A DNA stretch of 42,468 bases from Actinomycetes bacterium. Lineage in GTDB: Bacteria > Actinomycetota > Acidimicrobiia > Acidimicrobiales > Microtrichaceae. The DNA is taken from assembly GCA_023389745.1 (NCBI GenBank), contig JAEWED010000199.1, forward strand, positions 1 to 42,468, read 5' to 3'. The number at the start of each line of letters is the position of its first letter. The first letter of the stretch is position 1. Positions 16,627 through 24,857 of this stretch are shown one piece after another. The notes under the pieces are model-generated. The model did no database searches and was not told the origin of the DNA. It saw nothing but the letters and a program-made list of their open reading frames with translations. The translations under genes were made by a program, and so were the position numbers.

Positions 16627-17615
16627 CCGTGACCGTGTTCGACACGATCGACGTGATGACGTCGTACCAGCACGCCGCGACGCTCACCGCAGGAGCGCGG
16701 TGCGGGGTGTTCGACGCCCTGGCCGGCCGTTCGCTGACCTGGTCCGAGACCGCGGAGGAGCTCGGGACCGACCCCTCCGCCACCAGGGCGCTGCTCGACG
16801 CGCTCGTCGGCCTCGGGCTGCTCGAGCTCGACGCCGGCGAGCGCTACCGGGCCGGGCCCGTCGCCGCTCGGCTCGGCGCGGGCGGTGACCTGCGGCTGAT
16901 CGTCGAGAAGGAGGCGTTCCTGGCCCGACAGTGGCTGGACCTGGCCGCCAGCGTCCGGTCGGGACGACCGCAGATGGCGCCCTGGCGGGAACGACTGTCG
17001 GACGATCCGGACCAGGTGCGCGAGTTCCTCGCCGCGCTCGTCGTGCTCGCTCACGAGACCGGCCCGGACCTGGCGCACCTGCTCGACGTCGGGCCCGACA
17101 CGACGGTCGCGGACCTCGGCGGGGGACTGGGTGCCTACGCCGTCCCGCTCGCCGCGGCGGGGGCGCACGTCACGCTCGTCGACCTCCCGCCGGTGATCGA
17201 CTGGGCACGCGACGAGCTGACGCGCCAGGACCCGGCGACGGTCGGACGGATCCGGCTCTGCGCCGCGGACCTGCTCGACGAGCTCGCCGTCGACCTGATC
17301 GGTGCGGGGCACGACCTCGTGGTGCTGTCGCACCTGGTGCACGACCTCGACGACGTCGACGCAGCCGCGGTGCTCGATCTCGCCCGTCGCCTCACCCGGC
17401 CCGGTGGTTCGGTCGTGGTGTTCGAGCTGCCCGGCGATCCGCCCGGCGCGTTCGGGCCGCTGTTCGACCTGATGATGCGCATCGAGACCCCCGGGGCCGC
17501 CAGGAGGGTCGACGAGCTCGTCGAGCTGCTCGCCGCCGCCGGCCTCGCGGAGATCGCCGAGGTGCCCGGCACCGCTCGCCCGCACGTGGTGCTGCGCGGA
17601 CGGGTGCCCGACTGA
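16623..17615 (+). CDS. SAM-dependent O-methyltransferase-like protein (Methyltransf_2 type)
   Basis: A 330-residue protein with an N-terminal winged-helix dimerisation domain (YQHAATLTAGARCGVFDAL; LTWSETAEELGTDPSATRALLDALVGLGLLE) and a C-terminal AdoMet-binding domain (VADLGGGLGAYAVPLAAAGAHVTLVDLPPV, with the acidic residue at the end of strand 2). It resembles small-molecule O-methyltransferases such as those of polyketide tailoring. A methyltransferase is unexpected in a degradation operon; it might protect or activate a hydroxyl intermediate. ATG 16623 overlaps the previous stop (ATGA). It is the last gene of operon 1 and ends at the bidirectional terminator. Confidence 0.88.
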   Translation: MTVTVFDTIDVMTSYQHAATLTAGARCGVFDALAGRSLTWSETAEELGTDPSATRALLDALVGLGLLELDAGERYRAGPVAARLGAGGDLRLIVEKEAFLARQWLDLAASVRSGRPQMAPWRERLSDDPDQVREFLAALVVLAHETGPDLAHLLDVGPDTTVADLGGGLGAYAVPLAAAGAHVTLVDLPPVIDWARDELTRQDPATVGRIRLCAADLLDELAVDLIGAGHDLVVLSHLVHDLDDVDAAAVLDLARRLTRPGGSVVVFELPGDPPGAFGPLFDLMMRIETPGAARRVDELVELLAAAGLAEIAEVPGTARPHVVLRGRVPD

Positions 17616-17663
17616 CCGGAGTGGCTCAGGCCGGAACGTTCAGTCGGGCAGTTCAGTCGGGCA
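17605..17663. terminator. Bidirectional hairpin from mirror-image gene ends, with duplicated right arm
   Basis: TGCCCGACTGA (17605-17615) ends the methyltransferase gene. Its exact reverse complement, TCAGTCGGGCA, occurs at 17640-17650 and again at 17653-17663, where it ends the convergent amidohydrolase gene. The 24-base loop contains a smaller CCGG/CCGG stem. The second arm lies in a 13-base tandem duplication (GTTCAGTCGGGCA at 17638-17650 and 17651-17663). There is no T-run. It is probably the shared terminator of the two converging operons. Confidence 0.55.
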
Positions 17664-19119
17664 GCAGGCGCGTGACGGGCCAGGGGCGCCGACGGAGCTC
17701 GTCGAGCGCGTCCGCGGCCGCCTCGACCTGCTCGCCCGCCAGGTCCCGCCGGTCGCCGACGCCGGCGAGCAGCTCCTCGGCGAGCTCGGCGAAGCGGGCT
17801 CGCGCACGGCCGACGTCGACGCCGACCACGTCGCCGTCACGGAGGCGGAACCGCCCGGCGGACATCACGTCGGTGACGTCGCCCGAGCGTGCCGCGGTGA
17901 GCAGCTGGTTGGCGACGTCGTTCGGCGGGCAGAACGCCGCGGCGCGCAGGTCCAGCACGGTCAGGTCGGCCCGGCGACCCGCCTCGATCCTGCCGCTGTC
18001 GGACCAGCCGCAGGCCGCCGCCCCACCCTCGGTCGCCGCGTCGAGGGTCTGCTCGACGGTGAGCCAGCCCCGGGGCCCCGTCGTCGACGTGCGGGACACC
18101 AGGTTGGCGAGTCGGGCCGCGTCGAGCACGTCGAGTGCGTCCGCGGAGTTGGCGCCGTCGCTGCCGACGGCGAGCACGACTCCCGCGTCGACCAGCGCGC
18201 GGGTCGGAGCGAGACCCGAGCCGAGTCGCAGGTTGCTGCCCGGGACGGTGACGGCCACCGCGGACGAGCGGGCGAGCAGCTCGACGTCGGCGTCGTCGAT
18301 CCAGATGGCGTGCGCCGCGGTCAGCGGTCCGTCGAGCAGCCCGATGCGGTCGAGCTCGACGGTGACCGAGTGGCCGTAGCGATCGGCCGCGCTGATCGCC
18401 TGCGGCTTCGACTCGGCCAGGTGGAGGTGCAGCGGCAGGCCGTGGCGGTCTGCCAGGCGTCGCAGTCCGACCATGAGCTCCGTCGAGCAGTGCGACGGGA
18501 TCGTCGGGGCGAGGCCCGCGGCCACGTCCGCGAGCGGCTCCAGGTCCCTCACGAATCGTTCGCAGGCCGCGAGGATCGCGGCGGTGGGAGCGGCGACACC
18601 CGTCGGCCCGCAGCAGGCGCCGACGACGGGGACCGCCTCGTGGATCGTGCGGTCCGCGACCATCGGTGCGAGGCGCACCCGCAGCCCCACCCTGGTGTAC
18701 GCGTCGGCCGCGGCGAGCAGCGCGTCGGGCTCGGGCACGCCGTCCCACGCCATCAGGTCGAACGCGCCGGTCGCGCCCGACGCCATGGTCTCAGCGCCGG
18801 CGAGCAGGGCGCAGAGCTCGACGAGCTCGAGGCGTCGCGCTGCGGACATCCAGCCGCCGTGCAGCAGCGATGCCTCGAGGGTCCAGTCCCGGGCTGCACC
18901 GCGGGCGATCATGTTGTGCGAGTGCAGGTGCGCGTTGACCAGGCCGGGCACGACCAGCCGGTGGTCGAGGTCCACCCGGTGGGCGTCGACGTGGTCGAAG
19001 TCGCCCGGGGCTCCGACGGCCTCGATCGTGGTGCCGTCGACGAGCAGGTCGGCGCGACCGGGGACCCACGCAGGACCGCTGACGACGAGTCCCCCCGCGA
19101 GCACCGAGCGGTCAGCCAC
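17653..19119 (-). CDS. Amidohydrolase, ATZ/TRZ family, copy 2
   Basis: A 488-residue metal-dependent deaminase/hydrolase. Metal-site residues: NAHLHSHN (H-x-H), HLHLAE (His), AAHAIW (His) and GSDGANSAD (Asp). It differs from copies 1 and 3 around the HxH motif and the AESKPQAI loop, so it probably acts on a different intermediate. It is the last gene of operon 2. GTG 19119 overlaps the deacetylase gene by 8 bases. An N-terminal beta-sandwich (GRADLLVDGTTIEAVG) and the final ADLTVLDL motif are normal for the family. Confidence 0.92.
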   Translation of the reverse strand: MADRSVLAGGLVVSGPAWVPGRADLLVDGTTIEAVGAPGDFDHVDAHRVDLDHRLVVPGLVNAHLHSHNMIARGAARDWTLEASLLHGGWMSAARRLELVELCALLAGAETMASGATGAFDLMAWDGVPEPDALLAAADAYTRVGLRVRLAPMVADRTIHEAVPVVGACCGPTGVAAPTAAILAACERFVRDLEPLADVAAGLAPTIPSHCSTELMVGLRRLADRHGLPLHLHLAESKPQAISAADRYGHSVTVELDRIGLLDGPLTAAHAIWIDDADVELLARSSAVAVTVPGSNLRLGSGLAPTRALVDAGVVLAVGSDGANSADALDVLDAARLANLVSRTSTTGPRGWLTVEQTLDAATEGGAAACGWSDSGRIEAGRRADLTVLDLRAAAFCPPNDVANQLLTAARSGDVTDVMSAGRFRLRDGDVVGVDVGRARARFAELAEELLAGVGDRRDLAGEQVEAAADALDELRRRPWPVTRLLPD

Positions 19120-20017
19120 CGCCGAGCCGTCCGGGTGGCGGGTGGTGGGTCGACCAGTGCTCGGCGATCGCGGAGCGGGTGGTGACCCAGACGTCGTCGT
19201 GCTCGGCCACGTGGTCGAGGAACCGGGCGAAGCCGGCGGCCCGGGCCGGGTGTCCGGTGAGCCGCGGGTGCACCGAGACGACCATCATCGCCCCGCCCTC
19301 GGCGTGCAGCAGATCGAAGGCGTCGCGCAGGTAGGTGAACGCGTCGTCGCCGGTGGCCCACCACCCCTTGGCGTACTTGTTGTCGTTGTTCGAGAACGTG
19401 TGGGGGATCACCAGGTGGTCGGTCTCTGCCACCCGGGTCCAGTAGGGCAGCTCGTCGTCGTAGGCGTCGGAGTCCCACCGGAAGCCACCCTCGGCGACGA
19501 GCAGCGCCCGTGTGTGCTCCGAGGGCCCGTAGCGGCAGTACCACCCGCTCGGTCGTGACCCCCAGGTGCGTTCGAAGGACCGGACCGCGAGGTCGATGTC
19601 GTCGCGCTCCTGCTCCGGCGACATGAGGTAGTGCTTCGAGAAGCGGTGGCCGTGGCCCATCAGGTCCCAGCCGGCCACGCGAGCGGCCTCGGCGATCGCG
19701 GGGTTGCGCTCGAGCGCCAGCGCACACGCCGAGGCGGTCGCCACCATGTGGCGTTCCTCGAGCAGCCGCAGGACGCGCCAGAACCCGACCCGCGATCCGT
19801 ACGCCATCATCGACTCCGCGGCCAGGTCCCGACCCGGCACGTCCGCGCCGGCGTCACCCGCGTCGGTCAGCGGCGACTCGCTGCGTGGGGCGCCGTCGTC
19901 GACGGACGCCTCGGCACCCTCCTCGACGTTGACCGCGATGTTCAGGGCCAGGCGCGCACCGCCGGGCCATCTGGGGTCGGGCCGATCGGCCCCGTAGCCC
20001 ACCAGGTCGCGGCTCAC
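19112..20017 (-). CDS. Polysaccharide-deacetylase-fold hydrolase, PuuE (allantoinase)-like
   Basis: A 301-residue protein. The N-terminus (GYGADRPDPRWPGGARLALNIAVNVEEGAE) and later GHGHRFSKHYLMSPEQE, RYGPSEHTRALLVAEGGFRWDSDAY and VSVHPRLTGHPAR match the PuuE branch of the NodB/polysaccharide deacetylase fold, whose members act on allantoin or related ureides rather than on glycans. It would hydrolyse a cyclic or linear amide. GTG 20017 overlaps the monooxygenase stop (GTGA) and gives the family N-terminus. Together with the second deacetylase-like gene (22775) and the amidohydrolases it points to nitrogen-ring opening; allantoin itself is not demonstrated, because no other purine genes are present. 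Confidence 0.87.
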   Translation of the reverse strand: MSRDLVGYGADRPDPRWPGGARLALNIAVNVEEGAEASVDDGAPRSESPLTDAGDAGADVPGRDLAAESMMAYGSRVGFWRVLRLLEERHMVATASACALALERNPAIAEAARVAGWDLMGHGHRFSKHYLMSPEQERDDIDLAVRSFERTWGSRPSGWYCRYGPSEHTRALLVAEGGFRWDSDAYDDELPYWTRVAETDHLVIPHTFSNNDNKYAKGWWATGDDAFTYLRDAFDLLHAEGGAMMVVSVHPRLTGHPARAAGFARFLDHVAEHDDVWVTTRSAIAEHWSTHHPPPGRLGGG

Positions 20018-21507
20018 GGCATCGCCGCCGCTGCGCCAGTCGGTGTGTCCGGCGCGCCCGCAGGTGCGTCCAGCGGGGCAGCCGCGGTGTCGACGGGTGC
20101 CGACGGCCGCCCCAGGTCCACGAGCTCCTGGTCGGAGTACTCGCAGTACGACTCGAAGAAGTCCGCTCGGTCCTCGAGGAAGAGCGCCGTCGACAGCGCG
20201 TCCGCGAGACGTCGACCGCCGGCACCGAGCCCGGAGTTCATGTTGCCGTTGAGCCCCATGGACAGCCGTGCGCCGTAGGTGAAGTCGTGCACCCTCGAGA
20301 CCCACCCGGCCGTGCCCGGCTCGCGCTCGGTGAACTCGAAGCCGCCGCCGAGGTAGGGGTGGGTGAGCAGGGCGTCGTCCTCCCAGCCGGCCGGCGGTTC
20401 GAAGCGGTCGCCCCAGGTCGCGATCAGCGGCGCCAGCGTCGACAGCTCCGGTCGCCTCGAGAGGTCGACGTTCGGTCCCGTCGCGCTGATGACGTCGTCG
20501 AAGCGGTAGGTCTCGCCGCCCGCCTGCACGACGACCTCGCCGTCGTCGAGGCGGACGTCGGTCCAGGGCGACGAGGTGTGCCAGGCGAAGGAGTCCCAGC
20601 GGGTGCACCGGTACCAGGTCTGCTGCGGCGGTGGTTGGTTGGTCCGGCCGAACTGCACCGTGAAGCGCCACTTGTCCTCGTCGGGCAGATCGGGGAAGTG
20701 GGCGCCGAACGCGTAGAACTCCATCCATCGGAACGGGTTCACCCGCGGCACCGCGGGCCGACGGAAGAACAGATCGACGCTGACCGCGCCAGCCTCGAGC
20801 GCGGAGCCGGCGTGGTCGAACGCCGAGGCGCCTCCGCCGAGGACCCCGACCCGTCGACCGGCGTAGCGCCCGAAGTCGACCGGCTGACCCGTGTGCACGT
20901 AGCGGTCCGTCGGCAGGTGGTCCGCGATGACGCCGGGCACCGTCCACTCGCCGTTGCCGGCCATGCCGGTCGCGACGACGACGTGTCGAGCGAGCAGGCT
21001 CGTGCCGTCGACGCACACCTCGACGACGTCGCCCTCGGGCCGGATCGCGGTCACCGTCGAGTCGTTGCGCACCGGTGCGCCGGTGACGGACCGGAACCAC
21101 ATCAGGTAGTCCTGCCAGTGCTCCTTGGGGATGAACGTCATCTCCTCCCAGGCCGCGTCCCCGTGGGCAGCCCGATACCACGCCTCCGGCGTGAGCGACG
21201 GCACACCCTGGTCGGGGCCCGTCAGGGTCTTCGGGGTCCGCAGCGTGTGCATCGCCGCGTAGGTGGTCCAGGGTCCTTCAGAACCCCTGGGGGCGGCGTC
21301 GAGCACCAGGGTGTTGGTGATGCCCCGGCGGCGCAGCGCGAACGCGATGGTGAGGCCGGCCTGCCCGCCGCCGATGATGGCGACGTCGAGCACCCGGCGG
21401 TCACCGACCTGGTGCGGCCTCGGCCACACCGGACGCGGGTAGGCGGTCATCTCGAGCTCGCGCTGCACCCGTTGCTCGAGTGCTGCGAGGCGGTCCACCA
21501 CGGTCAT
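20014..21507 (-). CDS. Flavin-dependent monooxygenase / NAD(P)-binding oxidoreductase
   Basis: A 497-residue two-dinucleotide-domain flavoprotein. FAD site: DVAIIGGGQAGLTIAFALRRRG; NADPH site: RRVGVLGGGASAFDHAGSALEAGA; the linker ATGMAGNGEWTVPGV is the ATG motif of flavin monooxygenases. It resembles FMO/Baeyer-Villiger/YUCCA-type enzymes, which add one oxygen to amines, ketones or aldehydes. Its Ala/Pro-rich C-terminus (about 30 residues) is low complexity. ATG 21507 has a perfect AGGAGG four bases upstream and overlaps the amidase stop (ATGA). With HpaB it is one of two oxygenases in this operon. Confidence 0.9.
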   Translation of the reverse strand: MTVVDRLAALEQRVQRELEMTAYPRPVWPRPHQVGDRRVLDVAIIGGGQAGLTIAFALRRRGITNTLVLDAAPRGSEGPWTTYAAMHTLRTPKTLTGPDQGVPSLTPEAWYRAAHGDAAWEEMTFIPKEHWQDYLMWFRSVTGAPVRNDSTVTAIRPEGDVVEVCVDGTSLLARHVVVATGMAGNGEWTVPGVIADHLPTDRYVHTGQPVDFGRYAGRRVGVLGGGASAFDHAGSALEAGAVSVDLFFRRPAVPRVNPFRWMEFYAFGAHFPDLPDEDKWRFTVQFGRTNQPPPQQTWYRCTRWDSFAWHTSSPWTDVRLDDGEVVVQAGGETYRFDDVISATGPNVDLSRRPELSTLAPLIATWGDRFEPPAGWEDDALLTHPYLGGGFEFTEREPGTAGWVSRVHDFTYGARLSMGLNGNMNSGLGAGGRRLADALSTALFLEDRADFFESYCEYSDQELVDLGRPSAPVDTAAAPLDAPAGAPDTPTGAAAAMP

Positions 21508-22778
21508 GGGACCTCCTGGGGTCGGGTGGGAGCGACGGGGTCGAGCACCGCGTCGATGGCGGCCGCGGCGCTCAGCAGCTCCTCGTCGTGGCCGTCGAAG
21601 CCGATCAACTGGACCCCCTGGGGTTGCTCGTCGATGGTCAACCACGGCGCCGACGCTGCGGGCACCCCGAGCAGCGACGCCGTCGCCGGCATCCGCCGAC
21701 AGCCCGTCGAGGCGTGTCCATGGGGAGCGGGGTTGGTGGTGCTCAGCGAGATCAGGACGTCGTGGTCCTCGGCGAGGTCCTGCCAGAGCGCTCGGAGCCG
21801 GGCGCGCTCGACCAGTGCCCGCTCGACGCCGGCGGGACCGATCGACGCCGCGTGGTCGACCATCTCGGCGAGGCGCGGGTCGGGTTCTCCCGCGGCGACC
21901 AGCGGCGCGAGCACGTGGGCGCTCTCGCCGGCGAAGAGGTCGAAGCAGGCGTGTCCCGACCCGGCGAGCTCGAGGTCGAGCGCGACCAGCGCCGGTGACC
22001 CGGTGTCGACCGAGAAGTGCTGCGACAACGCACGGACGAGCGCGTCGAACGCACCGAGGGTGCGGGGTGACGGCAGGCCGCCGTGGTCGAGGCCGAGCAC
22101 CCCGATGCGAGGCCGGGGTCGGCGCTGCAGCGGGGCCGTGCGGGGCTCGGCGAGGATCCCGAAGACCGTCGTCAGGTCCGCGAGGCTCGCGGCGATCACA
22201 CCCAGGTCGTCGAGGGTGTCGCTCAGCAGGTGCATGCCGCCGCGGGGCAGGCGCCCGTGGCTGGGCACGAACCCCCACGCGCCGCAGTAGGACGCGGGTC
22301 GCAGCGTCGACGCCTGGCTCTGGCTGGCGAGTGCGACCGGCACGAACCCGGCCCCGACCGCCGCCCCGGAGCCCGCCGAGCTGCCGCCCGGGGTGTGTCC
22401 GGGCACACGGGGGTTGTCGGTGACCGTCGTCGTCCCACAGGCGAACGGTGTCGTGGTCGTCATGCCGACAACGACCGCACCGGCGGTCCGCAACCTGGCG
22501 ACGCTCTCGGCATCGCTGTCGGGGACCCGGTCGGCGAACAGCGGCGAGCCGTACGTGGTCGGCATGCCGGCGACGTCGATGATCTCCTTCACGGCGATCG
22601 GCATGCCGGCGAGCGGACCGCTCGCCGCTGCGGTGCCGCCGAACGCTGTGCCGTCGAACGCGCGGCGGTCCAGGTGGGTGAACGCCCTCACCCTCGGTTC
22701 GAGCGCGTCGATCCGAGCCGCGGCCTCCCCCAGGTACCGGGGTGCGTCGCCGTGCCACGGCGCCGGTCGCGGGCTCAC
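21504..22778 (-). CDS. Amidase (amidase signature family), copy 1
   Basis: A 424-residue amidase. The Ser-cis-Ser-Lys triad is recognisable: Lys in MPIAVKEIIDVAG, cis-Ser in TPGGSSAGSGAA and the nucleophile region SQSQASTLRPASYCGAWG. It hydrolyses a linear amide to acid and ammonia; the substrate is not predictable. GTG 22778 overlaps the previous stop (GTGA); another GTG lies one codon earlier. The stop overlaps the monooxygenase ATG. The second amidase (23649) in the same operon is only distantly similar, so two different amide bonds may be cleaved. Confidence 0.92.
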   Translation of the reverse strand: MSPRPAPWHGDAPRYLGEAAARIDALEPRVRAFTHLDRRAFDGTAFGGTAAASGPLAGMPIAVKEIIDVAGMPTTYGSPLFADRVPDSDAESVARLRTAGAVVVGMTTTTPFACGTTTVTDNPRVPGHTPGGSSAGSGAAVGAGFVPVALASQSQASTLRPASYCGAWGFVPSHGRLPRGGMHLLSDTLDDLGVIAASLADLTTVFGILAEPRTAPLQRRPRPRIGVLGLDHGGLPSPRTLGAFDALVRALSQHFSVDTGSPALVALDLELAGSGHACFDLFAGESAHVLAPLVAAGEPDPRLAEMVDHAASIGPAGVERALVERARLRALWQDLAEDHDVLISLSTTNPAPHGHASTGCRRMPATASLLGVPAASAPWLTIDEQPQGVQLIGFDGHDEELLSAAAAIDAVLDPVAPTRPQEVP

Positions 22779-23665
22779 CACGTCGACCCGACCTGCTCGG
22801 TAAACCAGTCGTGGATCTCCGAGGAGCGACAGGCCCGGACGTCGTCGGCGACGGTGATCGCGGCGACGATGCGCTCGATCTCCTCGATGCGGTGCGGCAC
22901 GCCCATCACGTGGGGATGCAGTCCGATCGGCATCACGACCGGCCCATGGGTCGTCGCGTCGCGACGCAGCACGTCGAGGGTCCTCGCCGTCCGGTCCACG
23001 AGCGACCCGTCGGGCTGGTGCTCGACGACGTAGGTCGTCACGTCGTTCAGGGACAGCGTGTACGGCAGCCCCACGATCGGGCCCGCTGCCGTCGCGAGCC
23101 ACGTCGGCCGGTCGTCGATCATCCAGTCGTGGTTGAACTCCACGCCGTGCTCACGGAGCAGGCGCAGCGAGTCGTCGGTCTGGCTCATGCCCGGGCTGAG
23201 CCAGCCACGCGGTCGCCCGAACCGTGCCTCGAGCCGGGCGAGCGTCTCGGCGACCATCGCTGCCTCGGACTCGTAGGTGTGGGCGGAGCGTTGCCGCAGA
23301 CCGTGTGCGAGGACCTCCCACCCGAGGTCCTCGACGAGCTCGGCGACCCCCTCGTAGCGGTCGACCACCTCGGCGTTCATCGCCGCGGAGACCTTCGCTC
23401 CCAGCGGTTCGAGCGCCGCCGCCAAGCGGGGCAGACCGGCACGCAACCCGTAGAGCACCCACGAGTGGTTGGCGACATCGGGCACCACCGAGATGCCCTG
23501 CGGCGCGGGCAGCGCAGCGCGGGGCATCGGCGCGTCGAGGCTCCAGTGCTCGAGGTTCACCACCACGTTGACGAGGACCGACGCGCCGTCGAACGGCGCG
23601 AGCGCCGGCGCGTCGCCGCTGAAGGAGAACCCTGCGGGCGCGGTTCGCTCAGCCACGACGATCAT
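22775..23665 (-). CDS. Polysaccharide-deacetylase-fold protein, PuuE-like, copy 2
   Basis: A 296-residue NodB-fold protein related to the PuuE-type branch: ASVLVNVVVNLEHW near the N-terminus, then VLAHGLRQRSAHTYESEAAMVAETL, RPRGWLSPGMSQTDDSLRLLREHGVEFNHDW and MPIGLHPHVMGVPHRIEEI. A carbon-nitrogen bond in a ureide- or imide-like intermediate is the likely target. ATG 23665 overlaps the upstream amidase gene by 17 bases; GTG 23656 would give an 8-base overlap like that at 19112-19119 and is an equally good start. It differs enough from the 19112 gene to suggest a separate step. Confidence 0.85.
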   Translation of the reverse strand: MIVVAERTAPAGFSFSGDAPALAPFDGASVLVNVVVNLEHWSLDAPMPRAALPAPQGISVVPDVANHSWVLYGLRAGLPRLAAALEPLGAKVSAAMNAEVVDRYEGVAELVEDLGWEVLAHGLRQRSAHTYESEAAMVAETLARLEARFGRPRGWLSPGMSQTDDSLRLLREHGVEFNHDWMIDDRPTWLATAAGPIVGLPYTLSLNDVTTYVVEHQPDGSLVDRTARTLDVLRRDATTHGPVVMPIGLHPHVMGVPHRIEEIERIVAAITVADDVRACRSSEIHDWFTEQVGSTW

Positions 23666-24857
23666 CTCGCTCGTCCAGCCACGCGCCGTTGTCGATCAGC
23701 CGTGCAGCGGTCTCGAGCAGCAGCTCGTCGTCGCCCGGCAGGCCGAGCAGCGAGACGCCGACCGGTGCCGGACCGTGTCCGTCGTCGATCGTGCCCGCCG
23801 GCAGCGTCAGCTGCGGGGCGCCGGTCAACGAGGCGCCGACGACGAAGCGCAGGTTGAGGTCCCGCCACTGCATGAGCCGGTCGTGCGGTGTGTCGCGCCG
23901 GGGTGCGGGGGCCCAGGTCGTGGGGAGCACGGCGATGGCGTCGTCGAGCAGGTCGGCCGTGTGCTCCATCAGCGCGGCCCGGGCCCGCGACGCGGCTGCC
24001 ACCTCGTGGTCCTCGAGCAGCCCCGCAGCGCGGATGCGTTCGGCGATGCCCGCACCGAGCGCGGGCCGGGCCTCGGTCACCCACGCCCCGTTGCTCTGCC
24101 AGAGCTGGCGGCTCATCAGGGGCCAGAAGATCTCACGCAGGCCGCTGCCGGAGCACGGTTCGCGACGCAGCTCGAGCCCGAGCGAGCGCGCGGCAGCGAG
24201 TGCGAGCTCCTCGGTCCGTGCAGCGCCCGCGTCGAGCGTCGCGGCGAGCAGGTCGGTGCACAGCACCAGCGCCCGCACCGGCCGTGGCTGGCGTGCAGGG
24301 GTGAGCACCCCGACGGCGGTGCGCAGCAACGGCAGCTCGCGGGCCAGCAGGCCCACGGTGTCGAAGTCGGGTGCCATCGGTCGGACGCCGCTGATGTCGA
24401 TGCGGCCGTGGGTCGGTCGGAGCCCGAACAGACCGCAGAAGGCGGCCGGCACCCTGATCGAACCGCCGGTGTCGGTGCCGAGTCCCAGGTCGGCGTCGCC
24501 GGCGGCGACCATGCTGGCCGACCCGCTCGACGACCCACCGGGGACCCTGGTCGGCGCGGCCGGATTGGGGGGTGTCCCGTAGTGCGTGTTCACGCCGAAC
24601 ATGCCCATGGCCAGCTCGTCGGTCGCGGTCTTCGCCACGACGGTCGCACCGGCGCGTCGCACCGCGTCGACGGCCGCGGCGTCGCTGGTGGCCGGCGGAC
24701 CCGCAGCGAGCATCGGGTTGCCGGCACCGGTGATGGAGCCCGCGACGTCGAACAGGTCCTTCACCGCGACACGCACGCCGTCGAGCGGCCCGGGCGCGGT
24801 CGGTCCCAGGTCGAGCAGTCCGCCGGACACGAGCGCGCCGCCGGGCTGGGGCGTCAC
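23649..24857 (-). CDS. Amidase (amidase signature family), copy 2
   Basis: A 402-residue amidase with canonical motifs: Lys in VRVAVKDLFDVAG, cis-Ser in VPGGSSSGSASMVA and the nucleophile Ser in LGTDTGGSIRVPAAFCG. The N-terminal helical segment is short compared with GatA-type enzymes, as in several catabolic amidases such as AtzF/TrzF-like proteins (known family comparison; not aligned here). GTG 24857 overlaps the HpaB stop (GTGA). It probably releases ammonia from an amide late in the pathway. Confidence 0.93.
   Translation of the reverse strand: MTPQPGGALVSGGLLDLGPTAPGPLDGVRVAVKDLFDVAGSITGAGNPMLAAGPPATSDAAAVDAVRRAGATVVAKTATDELAMGMFGVNTHYGTPPNPAAPTRVPGGSSSGSASMVAAGDADLGLGTDTGGSIRVPAAFCGLFGLRPTHGRIDISGVRPMAPDFDTVGLLARELPLLRTAVGVLTPARQPRPVRALVLCTDLLAATLDAGAARTEELALAAARSLGLELRREPCSGSGLREIFWPLMSRQLWQSNGAWVTEARPALGAGIAERIRAAGLLEDHEVAAASRARAALMEHTADLLDDAIAVLPTTWAPAPRRDTPHDRLMQWRDLNLRFVVGASLTGAPQLTLPAGTIDDGHGPAPVGVSLLGLPGDDELLLETAARLIDNGAWLDERDDRRG

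Noticed and set aside
19112..20017. Calling the cluster an allantoin/urate degradation pathway because of the PuuE-like proteins
   Set aside because: No uricase, allantoate amidohydrolase or ureidoglycolate genes are present, and HpaB, Pht5-like and ATZ/TRZ genes do not belong to that pathway.
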